Assembly (NCBI GenBank): GCA_027257055.1
Contig: JAPVLO010000115.1
Location: 682,001 to 746,000, forward strand
DNA: 64,000 nucleotides
Reading direction: 5' to 3'
DNA from: Cephalopachus bancanus
Taxonomy: Eukaryota; Chordata; Mammalia; Primates; Tarsiidae
The position numbers and the translations under genes are program-made. Position 1 is the first letter of the stretch, and the number at the start of each line of letters is the position of its first letter. This document shows, in pieces, positions 10,399 to 21,314 of this stretch. A model generated the notes under the pieces. It was not told where the DNA came from and did not search any database. It saw only the letters and a program-made list of their open reading frames with translations.

Positions 10399-11409
10399 AC
10401 TGATATTAATTTTATATAGGAATTTTCCCTGTCAGGATGGGCTGCAGCCACCTAAAAACCCTGAAGTGGAATTAGCCAGAGAATAATTATCTCACTGTCA
10501 CCAGTAAGCCATGTTCTTTCCCCTCCTTTGTATCCATCACAAAGAACATCCAATTTGGAAACACAGTCAGGTTTTTTCTTTTTTTTTATTTCCTGACCAG
10601 AGAATGGTGGAGGGGAGCATGTGATCTGAAGCTCCTCTCTCCAGGCAGTGGAAGTATGGGATTTTTAGAGTGGAGTGCAGGCTGGGGAAGGTGTGCAAGC
10701 ATGAACAGGGCGGATTTCCAGACATGGGGTGCACTTCACAAACATGCTTCTCCATATGGCATTGTATACAAAATGGCAGATATTTTCCTACAAGGGAGGG
10801 ATTTTTAGCATTGAGTGTGTTAATAAGCTAAAGGAAGTTGGGGGAATAGGCATGGTCTCATGTTGGCCTGTTCCAGTCTAAACTGGTCTTGTAGCGGGTC
10901 TGGATTTCCTCTGGTGTCTGACAGAGGCTGGACTCTTCAAGCCACTGCATCTATAGAGAGGTAAACTAGGAAAGATTTATTAGGTTTTTTACAGAGACTA
11001 TTTTAAAAAAGGAAAAAGACTGTTAAAGTTTTCACACCATCTCATTGAGGCTGTCCTGGTGACATTACTTGCTTTTATGATTCCTTCCTAAATGTATATG
11101 AGCTCACATGTATTTCAATGTGTTTTGATGTTTATTTAGAAGTAGGTAATATTTCTGTGACCAAAAATGTGCTGTAGGAACTTAACTCTTGTTGATGTCA
11201 ATTCACCTATGGTAAAATTGGTTTTGTTACTCACCATTTTGGTTAAAGTAGCAGTCTCCAAGAGCCTATCAATGCTGTTAAGGACATACCGTACTTCACA
11301 GATAAAATGGCTGCCTTTAAGCACTTACAAAACCAACAACAAGCCACAACACCCCCATAATTGTTCTGTCAATTTTAAGTTTAAATCAACTTAGAATAAA
11401 ATATATATT
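10399..11409. other. unique intergenic sequence
   Basis: No repeat or gene recognised with confidence. 11000-11400 is AT-rich and may contain a decayed LINE or hAT piece. Confidence 0.35.
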
Positions 11410-11563
11410 GGGTCAGGTGCAGTGGCTCACACCTGAAATCCCAGCACTTTGGGAGGCTGAGGCAGGAGGATTGCTTGAGCCCAGGTGTTCGAGACCAGGC
11501 TGGGCAACATAGCAAGCCCTCATCTCTAAAAGAAAAACATTTTTTAAATTAAAAAAAAGAATA
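11410..11563 (+). repeat. Alu left arm only, old, sense
   Basis: GGTCAGGTGCAGTGGCTCAC through CATCTCTAAAAG, then an A/T-rich tail; lacks a right arm, so a monomer or truncated J-type copy. Confidence 0.85.
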
Positions 11564-11870
11564 GGCTGGGTTTGGTGGCTCAACCTGTAATCCCAGCACT
11601 TTGGGAGGCTGAGGCGAGTGGATTGTCTGAGTCTGCGGGTTCGAGACCAGCCTAAGCAACTTGGTGACACCTCGTCTTTACAATTAAAAAAAAAAAAAAA
11701 TTAGCCAGGTGTGGTAGCACGCACCTGTAGTTCCAGCTACTTGGAAGGCTGAGGCTGAAGGATCGCTGGAGTCCAGCAGGTCGACACTGGGGTGGCTGTG
11801 AGTGTGTCACTGAACTCCAGCCTGGGCGACAGAGTGAGACTCCAACTCAAAAAAATAAAAATAAAGATAA
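11564..11870 (+). repeat. Alu, lemur type, sense
   Basis: GGCTGGGTTTGGTGGCTCAACC start and CCAACTCAAAAAAATAAAAATAAAG tail. Confidence 0.93.
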
Positions 11871-12258
11871 AAATATTTTTAAAAAGAATGAAAGATAATT
11901 ATGCCCTCAAATAGCCTCTGCCTACAGTATGGGAATAGTACTCCCTTCTAAATACTCAGTTCTCAATATTTGCAATTATAGTGCTTTTTATGCTTTGCTT
12001 GCAAATTAACTCTTAGTTCAGAGCTAATAACTTTTACTTGTTGTAAACAAGTCAGTCTTAGGAGATGTGTCTTCTTTCCCTTGACTTTAATCACTAAGTA
12101 CAAACAGTTTTTGAACAAACTTTACAACAATCTTTTGTTCTTGGTTCTGCCAAATACAGAGTTTTGATAGCATGAAGACATGTATATTACACACTTCATT
12201 AATAAATTATGGGATTCACGTTGTAAACCCAGACTTTTGTCTGTTGATATTGATTTGC
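11871..12258. other. AT-rich intergenic spacer
   Basis: No gene or named repeat seen. Confidence 0.4.
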
Positions 12259-12540
12259 TTTTTTTTTTATGTTTAAGTCTCACGTTGTCACCCAGGCTGG
12301 AGGGCAGTGGCACGCTCATGACCACTGCGGCCTTGATCTGCTGGGCTCAGACGATCCTTCCACCTCAGTCTTCCAAGTAGCTGGGGCTACAGGCATACGC
12401 CACCATGTCCAGCTAATTTTTTTATTTATTGTAGAGATGAGGTCTCACTAGGTTGTCCGGGCTGGTCTTGAACCCGTGAGCTCAGGCAATCCTTTCACCT
12501 TGGCCTCCCAAAGTGCTGGGATTATAGGCGTGAGCCACCC
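12259..12540 (-). repeat. Alu, older type, antisense
   Basis: Poly(T), GTCACCCAGGCTGGAGGGCAG; ends GCGTGAGCCACCC. ATTTGCTTTTTT occurs on both sides as the duplication. Confidence 0.92.
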
Positions 12541-13286
12541 TTATTTGCTTTTTTAAAAAGAGACATTAGTCTGTCTTTTGGCAGTTTGCACTAAAAATGG
12601 AGGCTGTAGCTATGAGGATAACTTTAAACAATAAGTTGCAAAAAACAAGGTCAGTTTCTTGCCAATCTTTCTCAAGATGTATTAATTTTTGTTATTCTTT
12701 TTGGTCTTTACTCCTCTGGCAATTCCACTGCAGGTTTGGAACAAGACTGATAATTGACTCTCTTTGCTACTTCCTACCTAACCCATATTTATCAATCTGT
12801 TGCAGGTGGCTCCTTTTTGGTCCAAAAGACATTGACTACTTTTTTGGGAGATGAGATATAAATGTTCTCATAACCATCGTGTAACTCCCTATGTCAAAGA
12901 AAAACGTTAGGGAAAGGCCTATTGTTCCCCATCCACCTAATTTGAAAACAAACAGCGGAGAAGGGAAGGGTCCCTCCCGGGGGTCTAGGTTCTGACAAGG
13001 GTTAAGTTACCAGCGTGCAAGCCCCGCCCAGAGTAATTTCGGCCAATGGGGACTCACTCTGATGAGGTAATGCGTTCAGCCCATGCTTCATTGGTTGCCC
13101 TTCTCCAGGAGACTGGGAAGTAAAATGGGCTCATTTTAGGGATAATGGGAGCTTTCTTTCCCTTTGGCTATTCACTGGGCTCTACTGAACATTCCTGAAG
13201 CGTGACTGGTGCCGGGAGTTGCTGAGAGCAGGCGGTGCCTGCTAAAGTGCTTTGAGCCACTTGGGAAAATCTGTTTCCTTTTCTAT
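12541..13286. promoter_or_regulatory. unique stretch with a promoter-like GC-box/CCAAT cluster
   Basis: Within 12960-13240: GC box GCCCCGCCC at 13021-13029, GGCCAATGGG at 13041-13050, reverse CCAAT (ATTGG) at 13090-13094 and a TEAD-like ACATTCCT near 13190. The block is repeat-free and CpG-richer than its surroundings. No exon with coding look follows. Enhancer or lncRNA promoter are both possible; the evidence is motif clustering only. Confidence 0.3.
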
Positions 13287-13560
13287 TTTTAAAATGTTTT
13301 TGAGTTGGAGACTCACTCTGTCGCCCAGACTGGAGCGCAGTGGCCGCTCCCGGCCACCGCAGCCTCGACCCGCTGGGCTCCGGCGATCCTTCCGCCTATC
13401 CTTCCGCCTCAGCCTTCCAAGGAGCTGGAACTACAGCACGCGCCACCACGCCTGGCTAATTTTTAAAAAATTATTATTTTTAATAGTAGAGATGTGGTCT
13501 CGCCAAGTTGCCCAGGCTTGGCACAAATCCGTGGGCTCAGGCAATCCTCTCACCTCGGTC
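13287..13560 (-). repeat. Alu, lemur type, antisense, 5'-truncated
   Basis: Stops at CTCACCTCGG without the left-arm start. GTTTCCTTTTCT on the left and AGTTTCCTTTTCTTA on the right are the duplication. It carries a small internal duplication TCCTTCCGCCTATCCTTCCGCC. Confidence 0.92.
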
Positions 13561-13639
13561 AGTTTCCTTTTCTTAGATGTCCTGCATGTTGAGCCAGCCT
13601 TCTGCCTGGAGCTGGAAAGGTGTGTTCTAATCTGGCCTC

Positions 13640-13760
13640 TTTTTTTTTTTGAGAAAGCAGGGTTTATTGAGAGGACCGAAAAGCTCCCACGATGGGAGGG
13701 GACCCAAAGGGGTTGCCCCTAACCTGATCCCCATGCTTCCGTCAGCCCCAGGCGCTCTCG
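13640..13760 (-). mobile_element. retroposed transcript end, antisense (sister of 31635-31714)
   Basis: Poly(T) 13640-13650, then TTTATT (complement of AATAAA) at 13663-13668 and the AAAGCTCCCAC-GGGAGGGGACCC stretch shared with the copy near 31.7 kb. On the minus strand this is an mRNA-like 3' end: AATAAA, short spacer, poly(A). Similarity to the other copy covers at least 60 bp. The left limit of the retroposed source may extend to about 13855. Confidence 0.6.
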
Positions 13761-13900
13761 GCAATGAGAACGTGAATGAGATGAGGTTGACTTGAACTCG
13801 GAGAAGCCAAAGTCAAAGAAAAGCCTGCTGGTCCTTGGATGAACACACCCCATAACGTTTGTTAGCCTGGGACCTTGGGACCCAGCAGTGTTTCCCTTCT

Positions 13901-14138
13901 TTTTTTATTTTTATTTTATTTTTTGAGTCGGAGTCTCTCTCTGTCGCCCAGGCTGGAGTGCAGCGGCCGCTCCCGGCCACCGCAGCCTCGCCTGCTGGGC
14001 TCCGGCGACCCTTCCGCCTCAGCCTTCCGAGTAACCGGAACTACAGGCGCGCGCTACCACGCCCGGCTGATTTTTTGATTTATTGTAGAGATGAGGTCTC
14101 GCCAAGTTGCCCAGGCGGGTCTCGAACCCGCGGGCTCA
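13901..14138 (-). repeat. Alu, lemur type, antisense, 5'-truncated
   Basis: CpG-rich copy (GCGGCCGCTCCCGGCC) ending abruptly after CGCGGGCTCAA. Confidence 0.92.
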
Positions 14139-14598
14139 ACTTCTTTGGCTCAGGAGCGGTAGCCCGGGCTGTGAGTCAGGCTAATCGGCTCTGTAGCTCC
14201 CCCACAAACCGCGAGGGTGATGATTAGGGGAATGGGGCTTTTTTCCAACCATCTTTCCTTCTTCTACTTTGTCTACCTCCATTTCGGGAAATTGTGTTGG
14301 CTGCATTGTAGTGGGAGGTGTAGGCCCTTTGAAAAGGAAACGACTATTTACCTGTGTCTCTGAAAGAACTTGGAGAGTCCTTGGCCCTGCTTTTATACCA
14401 AGGTCAGTGTAAACTTCCAGGGAAGGAACGAGGAAGCATACAATTCTAGGCTGTGTGTAAGCAGGGAAACTGAGGCTGGGAGGATGAAATAATTGTGGAT
14501 GAGGTGGAGATAATAGGCGAGTGCTTGTCTGTGACAATCAGCCCAAGTTTTTCCTGTAAACTCATGCTTCTTTTTACACACTTAAGAGTTAGTCAAAG
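14139..14598. other. unique intergenic spacer
   Basis: No repeat or gene recognised. Confidence 0.4.
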
Positions 14599-14905
14599 CC
14601 GGGTGCGGTGGCTCATGCCTGTAATCCTAGCACTTTGGGAGGCTGAGGTGAGAGGATTGCCTGAGCCCAGGGTTTGAGACCAGCCTGGGCAACTTGGTGA
14701 GATCTCATCTCTACAATAAATCAAAAAATAATTAGCTGAGCATGGTGGCGTACGCCTGTAGTTCCAGCTATTTGGAAGGCTGAGGAGGAAGGATCCCCAG
14801 AGCCCAGCAGGTTGAGGCTGCGGTGGCCGTGACCGTGCCACTACACTTCAGCCTGGGCAATAGAGTGAGACTCCAACTCAAAAAAAATAAAAATAAAAAT
14901 AAATG
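14599..14905 (+). repeat. Alu, older lemur type, sense
   Basis: GCCGGGTGCGGTGGCTCATGCC start; AAAAATAAAAATAAATG tail. Confidence 0.93.
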
Positions 14906-15400
14906 AATTAAACAACAAAGAAGCAAGAGGATATACTCAGTATGGCTGAACTCAGAAAGTTTTTCATGACTGACTTGTAAATAAGTGGACATTGTACACA
15001 TGCGTAGGACTCTACAACCACATGGGAAAAGTAGATACAGCTTCTGAAAGGGAATTGAAGCAGAACAATCCTGTGGACAGAGCTGAGCTAAATAGATTGC
15101 TTGGACAGTTCTGTAGAGAAGGAAATCGAACTGATTTGCAACATAATTTAGCTGTAAGCATCAGTTCTGCCTTTCATAGGCCAGCTTCACAGAATGAGAT
15201 TCTGGGAGTCTAAGGGAATAAAAAATAAAAGTTCATGTCATTTTGCTGTATAATCCTGGAAAAGAAGCTATTTTTTGGAGATCCAGTTAGTTTAACTGTC
15301 TTGAATTAGGAAAATCACCCTGAATTCAGAAGAGTCTGTAAATGAAAGGCTCACCCAAAGTGTTTAAAAAGTTGGAGATGGCATTTAAGATGTTGATACT
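14906..15400. other. unique intergenic spacer
   Basis: No supported gene or repeat. A 73-codon open frame near 15.0-15.2 kb has no recognisable features. Confidence 0.4.
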
Positions 15401-15700
15401 GGCCGGTTGCAGTGGCTCACACCTGTAATCCCAGCACTTTGGGAGGCCGAAGTGAGATGATTGTCTGAGTCCAGGGGCTCAAGTCCAGCCTGGGCAACTT
15501 GGTGAGGCCTCATCTCTACAGTAAATAAAAAAGTTAGCTGGGTGTGGTGGTGTGTGCCTGTAGTTCAGCTGCTTGGGAGGCTGAGGCAGAAGAATCCCCT
15601 GAGCCCAGCAGGTCAAGGCTGCAGTGGCTGTGAGCATTCCACTGTACTCCAGCCTGGGTGACAAGGTGAGATTCTGATACACACACACACACACACACAA
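15401..15700 (+). repeat. Alu, sense, with (CA)n in place of its A tail
   Basis: GGCCGGTTGCAGTGGCTCAC start. The tail position is occupied by (CA)n at about 15679-15699, a microsatellite that grew from the Alu tail. Confidence 0.9.
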
Positions 15701-17084
15701 TTTTGTCTGAAATGTCCTGAAATAACCCCATTGAGGCCTCCACCCACGGGATAAAGGTCTTTCCATCCTGGTCTCGCTCCTTCCCTCCCACCCACAACTG
15801 ACAGGGATCTGAACCTCCCTAGGTTAGCTATATAAAAGGAAACATGAAAGATCCGGAAGAAAAGGAATAATAAAAAGCAGGAGGCTTTCAGGTTTAATTT
15901 GCTATCATAATATACATTTACAGGATGAATCAGATAATGCACTTGTGAAAGTGCTTTGTAAGCCGTTAACGTGATAACAAGAGGGATTATTGCTCCTCCA
16001 AAGAACAGGAACTGTGTTTAACTCATTGTGTTCTAGTCCAGTATCCGGCCCTGTGCCTGGCACTTTTTCTTTTGGTGACATTTTATTATTGGAAAATTTT
16101 AATTATACGAAGGTAAAAAGAAGAGTTTAATGTACTTCCCTGTCTCCATCACTCAGCTTCTGACTATGATCAACTCATCGCATGGTTGTTTCATGTTTTT
16201 GGAAGAAAGGAAAGGAGTTTGGTGGTTTCTTAGACATAATTTACCCCATCTTCCTTTCTTTGGAAGATTATGATCAATAAGAACAATAAAACCAGAAAAG
16301 TCCCATTTTCTGTACCTCACATAAGGTTAATCACATTTGAGAAAAACAAAGACAAAATCCTTGGGAGTTTTTTTCATTCTAGGGCATTTAAGAAAGAATT
16401 ATAAAACAATACTTTGTATTTTATAAAAAGCAGAGCTTTAAACTGTTACTTCCGCCTGCAATTGCAAGTTTGCCAAGTCTCGGGTTTTGTTGTTGTTATT
16501 TTAGTTCTAGCACAGTGGGCAGGTGTTGGGAGGTACCTGGAAACCCTGCGGCTAACCTGCCAGGTCATCAGCCCTCTCCACTTGGACTGTGATATGGATG
16601 GAATGGGGCCAAGGTCTCCACGTTTCTTGGTATTTCTACTTATTTATCTCCGACTCTTGCCCTGAGGGCTGGTTCTTATCTCTAAGGACACAGAGTAGAC
16701 AGCCAAGTTTGCCTGAACATTCTGGGTGTTTTCAGCCTTCTTTTCTTGAAGGGGAGAATGGAGTGGAAAGAAGGCTACCGGTGGTGTGTACTGAAATAGG
16801 CATCTACAGGGCTGAGAGTCTGGGTGAGTCATTTCACTTTGGTCCTACCACATTCGGGTAAAATGAAACTTTTGGTATAGTGATGTAGTGGGGGAAGTGC
16901 AGCCTTTAAAGTAAAATAAACCAGGGTTTGCATTTCATCTCTATGTGGTTCCCATAGTTCTCATCTGCAAAATGGGTTGTTTTAAGAAACAATTTATTTA
17001 AAAGTACTTAGTGTAGTAGCCGGCACCTCGCCAAGTGCTTAATATGTTGTAGCTACTCTTATGATCAAAATGAGGAAGTAGAAA
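15701..17084. other. intergenic; L1-like piece near 16.1 kb, otherwise unassigned
   Basis: 16080-16200 (CCATCACTCAGCTTCTGACTA with adjacent ACATTTTATTATTGG) resembles an antisense old L1M fragment. 16400-16900 looks unique and has mammal-typical composition but no exon structure I can support. Confidence 0.4.
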
Positions 17085-18000
17085 GCAAAAAAAACAGGCA
17101 ACGGACATGGACAGATAATTCACTAAGTAATACAACCAGCCAGGCAGCATAATACTCAACTTTACTTGTAATTAGGGAAATGCAAGTTAAATAATGTATA
17201 CTATACCATTGTTTTTGCTCATCACATTGGTTAAAAATATACATAATATCCATTGTTGGTGAAAGTTTGAGCAAATAGGCATTCTCATATTTTTATAAAA
17301 GCTCTTTGGAGGTAGGTTTGATAGTATCTATCAAATTTTCAATGTGCTACTTTTTAATTCAGCAGTTGTATTTCTAGGAATCTGTTCTACACAAATATAC
17401 ATGAGTATACAAACATAGTGCAGTACTATTTTTCTTTCTTTTTTTTGAACTGGAGTCTCACTCTTGTTGCCCAGGCTGGAGTGCAGTGGCACGCTCATGG
17501 CCACCACAGCCTCGACCTGCTGGTCTTAGGCGATCCCGCTTGCCTCAGCCTTCCAAGTAGTTGTAATTACAGATGCACACCACCATGCTCGGCTAGTTTT
17601 TGTGACTTATTGTAGAGATGGGTCTCACCAAGTAAGTTGCCCAGGCTGGCCTCAAGCCCCTCGGGCTCAGGCAGTCCTCTTGCCTTGGTCTCCCAAAGTG
17701 CTGGGATTACAGGCTGAGCCACCATGCCAGCCAGTACTATTTTTCATAGAGAAAACTGGAAACAACTTAAGTGTACTAACATAGACATATTTCTTTGGAA
17801 TATTATGTATTAAAAGCATATTATAGGATGATCTCATTTATGTTAAGAAAAAGATAATTGTGTGTGTACATTTTATAAATGTATGAAAAGAGGTCTGGCA
17901 GGATATACACAAAGTTTGCTTTTGGGGAGAGGCGAAGAAAGAATTTTGCTTTTTATTCTTTATTCTCCTAAATTCTTTGAGTTTTCCCAGTGACTAAGTA
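17085..18000 (+). mobile_element. old L1M 3' region, sense, split by an Alu
   Basis: GGGAAATGCAAGTTAAATAA, then CATCACATTGGTTAAAAAT, TCCATTGTTGGTGAAAG, TATTTCTAGGAATCTGTTCT, then GAAAACTGGAAACAACTTAA follow the order of the L1 ORF2 end and 3' UTR. An antisense Alu at 17435-17731 interrupts it. Heavily decayed. Confidence 0.75.
17435..17731 (-). repeat. Alu, older type, antisense, within L1
   Basis: CAGTACTATTTTTC flanks it at 17421-17434 and 17732-17745. Confidence 0.93.
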
Positions 18001-18135
18001 TTATTATTTTGGGAAGGGATGCCAAAACCCGGGAGCAAATATGTATTTTTTTAAATTTGGAAAAACAATTTCAGAAAGGGTGGAGGTAGTTCTTGGGTCT
18101 GGAAGGATGGGAAGAGCTTGTATTTAAGAAGCAAA

Positions 18136-18349
18136 ATGGTGAGACCTTATCTTTACAATGAATCAAAAAATTAGCTGAGCATGGTATCTCATGCCTGTAG
18201 TTCCTACTACTTGGAAGGCTGAGGCAGAAGGATGACCGGAGCCCAGCAGGTTAATGCTGGGGTGGCTGTGAGTGTGGCACTGCACTCCAGCTTGAGCGAC
18301 AGAGTGAGACTCCAACTCAAAACAAAAACAAAAACAAAAACAAAAAGAA
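18136..18349 (+). repeat. Alu, sense, 5'-truncated
   Basis: Begins at GGTGAGACCTTATCTTTACAA; CAAAAA-repeat tail at 18320-18345. Confidence 0.9.
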
Positions 18350-19011
18350 GACAAACTCCTGCTTGTGGAGCTAATCCTGATTTGTACCCCACATATTTTT
18401 GGCACCTTTTTAAAAACAGCAAAACTTTCACTTTATGGTTTTGGGGCTTGGATTTTTGAACCAGTGAATCCAAGTGACCCCTTCTGAGATAGCCAGACTG
18501 CATGGGACAGGGAAGAGGTTTTTTTTCTGTAGCTTCTATCCTACCCAAAGTGAACTATTAAGAAAAAAAAAAAAAAAGTACTGGGTTTCTTTGGAAGAGG
18601 TAAGGCAACCTCAGAGTTGCAGTATCTCAGAATCCCAAGATGGCCAGGCTGGCAAAGAACCTTCCAAGTCCTTATGTCTGCCTCTGCTTCTTTTCAGGTC
18701 AGCGTGTCAGATTTTATCAGACATGCTAGACTCCTAAAAGTGAATTTTTTCTTTAGGTCTTAGGAAGATTTCTTGGATTCTAAGTGCCCACAAATTTCTC
18801 TGTGGTTTGCACATTTAGCTCCCACCACTGTGGACAGTACCTGGATGAGAAAACAGAACCTCTTATTAAGACAGGATTAGGGGCTGAAAAAAGGGAAATC
18901 CTGTTTACCTGCTTATGGGTAACTTACTCCAGCTCTGAAAAGTGCTTTCATGGAGTTAAGAAACATATCACTATATCTAGTATCCTTCAGAATTCTGATT
19001 ATTATTACCTT
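18350..19011. other. intergenic, unassigned
   Basis: No gene. An A15 run at 18564-18578 may end a small decayed retroposon. Confidence 0.35.
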
Positions 19012-19165
19012 TTTTTTTTGAGACAGAGTCTCAGTCTGTCACTCAGGCTGAAGTGCATGGTTATGATCATAGCTCATTGTAACCTCCAGCTCTTGGGCTC
19101 AAGTGATCCTCCTGCTTTAGCCTTCCAAGCAGCTGGGACTACAGGAGTGCCACCATGCCCAGCTT
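19012..19165 (-). repeat. Alu monomer/right-arm fragment, old, antisense
   Basis: Poly(T) then GAGACAGAGTCTCAGTCTGTCACTC to GTGCCACCATGCCCAGC; only one arm present. Confidence 0.85.
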
Positions 19166-19837
19166 CTCTGATTTTTAGGTTGTATTCAGAGGGGGACTGG
19201 CATTGAGGTAGTGGCAAAGATCTGCACTGGGTACAAGGGTATTACATTTCATCATGTTACAAAGTTTTTTTTTTATTGTATGTAAAAGAGAGCATATAAT
19301 GCATATATAGAGTTTGAAGAATAATTATAAAAAACAAACCCCATGTACTCTCCACTCAGCTTGGGAACTAGAATATTGCAAAAACTCTGAGGGTCTGGGT
19401 GGGTCTGACATATGGTGGTGCAGGTTGGTCCCTACACAGAGATGCCTTGTGGAGGGAAGAGGGATTTGCATCCCAGAGAATGGGGCTTTTTCCTTGTGTA
19501 CAAAAACACCATCTACTGCTAGGCAGAGGGTCCACAAGGCTGTTCCTACCTAATGGAGATGTCATTTTTCTAAATTATCTGCCCAGAAGATAATCCTTCT
19601 CCTGGTTCACACAGAAGACCTCTTATAACTTAGTTTAGCCCTGTTTGGGGGATGGGGTGTGTGGGTGGGTGGGGGGGTGGTTTGCACCTATATGTTCCAG
19701 ACTCTCCATAAGAAGTAACAATTTAATTGAATTTTGGATTAATTATTATTATTTTTCTTTAATGTTTTATCACATATTTGCATCCCTAAATTATCTAACT
19801 CTTCTACCTATAAAATGCCATTTGGCATTGTATTAGA
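19166..19837. other. intergenic with L1M-like scrap
   Basis: 19275-19380 (CCCCATGTACTCTCCACTCAG) resembles an antisense old L1M. A G-rich GTGGGTGGGTGGGGGGGTGG run lies at 19660-19681. The rest is unassigned. Confidence 0.4.
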
Positions 19838-19895
19838 TTTTTATTACTACTATAACAAATTACCACAAACTTAGTAGCTTAAAACAACACAAATT
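19838..19895 (-). mobile_element. MLT1-like LTR, first half, antisense
   Basis: CTATAACAAATTACCACAAA and CTTAAAACAACACAAATTT are the MaLR LTR 3' phrases in antisense; the rest resumes at 21315 after a block of younger insertions. Confidence 0.65.
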
Positions 19896-20405
19896 TGTGT
19901 GTAGGGGGACAGGAGAGGACAGGGGAAATTTGTGTACCTTCTTGCTCAATTTTGGGGGGAGCCTGAAACCACTCTAAAGTCTTTTTTTTTTTTTTTTTTT
20001 TTTTGAGTTGGAGTCTCACTCTGTCGCCCAGACTGGAGTGCAGTGGCCACTCCTGGCCACCGCAGCCTCGACCTGTTGGGCTCCGGCAATCCTTCCGCCT
20101 CAGCCTTCCTAAGTAGCCGGAATTACAGGCGCGCGCTACCACGCCCGGCTGATTTTTTTATTTATTGTAGAGATGAGGTCTCGCTGCCCAGGCGGGTCTC
20201 GAACCCGCGGGCTCAGGCAGTCCACTCACCTCAGCCTCCCAAAGGCGCGGGATTACAGGCTGAGCCACCGAGCCCGGCTCTATAGTCTTTTAGAAAATTT
20301 TTTAACAAAAGGCATTAGGTGCTTGGAACTCTGTACTTTTTTGCAACTTTTCTGTAAGTCTAAAATTATTCCAAAATACAAAGAATATTTAAAAAATTCA
20401 AAACC
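19896..20405 (+). mobile_element. L1 3' UTR remnant inserted in the MLT1-like LTR
   Basis: TTGTGTACCTTCTTGCTCAATTTT, then CTCTAAAGTC and, after an Alu, TTTTTGCAACTTTTCTGTAAGTC are L1 3' UTR wording, ending in an A-rich stretch before 20405. ACAAATTT on both sides (near 19888 and 21317) may be its duplication, now widened by Alus. Confidence 0.6.
19982..20279 (-). repeat. Alu, youngest lemur subfamily, antisense, full length
   Basis: Has GTCTCGCTGCCCAGGCGG and intact CGCGGGCTC; T23 start. Duplication CTAAAGTCTTT / CTATAGTCTTT. Confidence 0.96.
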
Positions 20406-20698
20406 GCCGGGCTTGGTGGCTCAGCCTGTAATCCCGCGCCTTTGGGAGGCTGAGGTGAGTGGATTTCCTGAGCCCGCAGGTTCGAGACCCGCCTGGGCAG
20501 CGAGACCTCATCTCTACAATAAATCAAAAAATCAGCCGGGCGTGGTAGCGCGCGCCTGTAATTCCGGCTACTCCGAAGGCTGAGGCAGAAGGATCGCTGG
20601 AGCCCAGCAGGTCGAGGCTGCAGTGGCCGGGAGCGGCCACTGCACTACAGTCTGGGAGACAGAGTGAGACTCCAACTCAAAACAATAAAAAAAAAAAA
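20406..20698 (+). repeat. Alu, youngest lemur subfamily, sense, full length (reference copy)
   Basis: Shows all diagnostics together: GGCTCAGCCTGTAATCCCGCGCC, GGGCAGCGAGACC and GTGGCCGGGAGCGGCCAC. Flanked by ATTCAAAACC at 20396-20405 and 20699-20708. Near-perfect inverted partner of the copy 126 bp to its left. Confidence 0.96.
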
Positions 20699-20726
20699 TT
20701 CAAAACCACAAATGTATCTATATCTA

Positions 20727-21014
20727 TTTATTTTTGAGTTATTTTGATCATAGCTCACCTCAGCCTTAACCTCCTGGGCTCAGGCCATCCTTCTGCCTCA
20801 GCCTTCTGAGTAGCCAGGGCTTCAAGCATGCACCACTATGCCTGGCTGTTTTGTTTGATTTTTTTGGAAAGACGAGGGAGGTCTTGCTATGAGGTCAGCT
20901 ATAAGATGGTCTTAAACTCCTGGGCTCAAGCAAGGCTCTCAAAGTTCAAGCAATCCTCCCACCTCGGCCTCCCAAAGTGCTGGGAGTATAGGCGTGAACC
21001 ACTGTGCCCAGCCT
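20727..21014 (-). repeat. Alu, old J-like, antisense
   Basis: Eroded start (TTTGAGTTATTTTGATCATAGC), ends CACTGTGCCCAGCC; contains a local insertion around 20900. Confidence 0.85.
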
Positions 21015-21026
21015 ATTTTCTTAATA

Positions 21027-21314
21027 TATATGTATTTTTGAGTTGGGGTTTTGCTCTGTCACCCAGGCTGGAGTGCAGTGGCGCAATCATGGCTTACTGG
21101 CAACTTCAAACGTCTGTCTCAGCCTCCTGAATAGCTGGTACTACTTACAGGAATGCAGGCTTCCATGGCTGGCTAAGTTTTGTTTTTGATTTTTTGTAGA
21201 GATGAGGTCTTGCTATGTTGCCTAGGCTGGTTTCAAACTTCTGGGCTCAAGAAATCCTTCTGCCTCAGCCTCCCAAAGTGCTGCGATTATAGATATGAGG
21301 TAATGCACCCAGCC
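21027..21314 (-). repeat. Alu, old, antisense
   Basis: TTTTTGAGTTGGGGTTTTGCTCTGTCAC through AATGCACCCAGCC. Confidence 0.88.

Noticed and set aside
13252..13722. 156-codon open frame crossing an Alu and the retroposed element
   Set aside because: Composite of repeat translation and flank.
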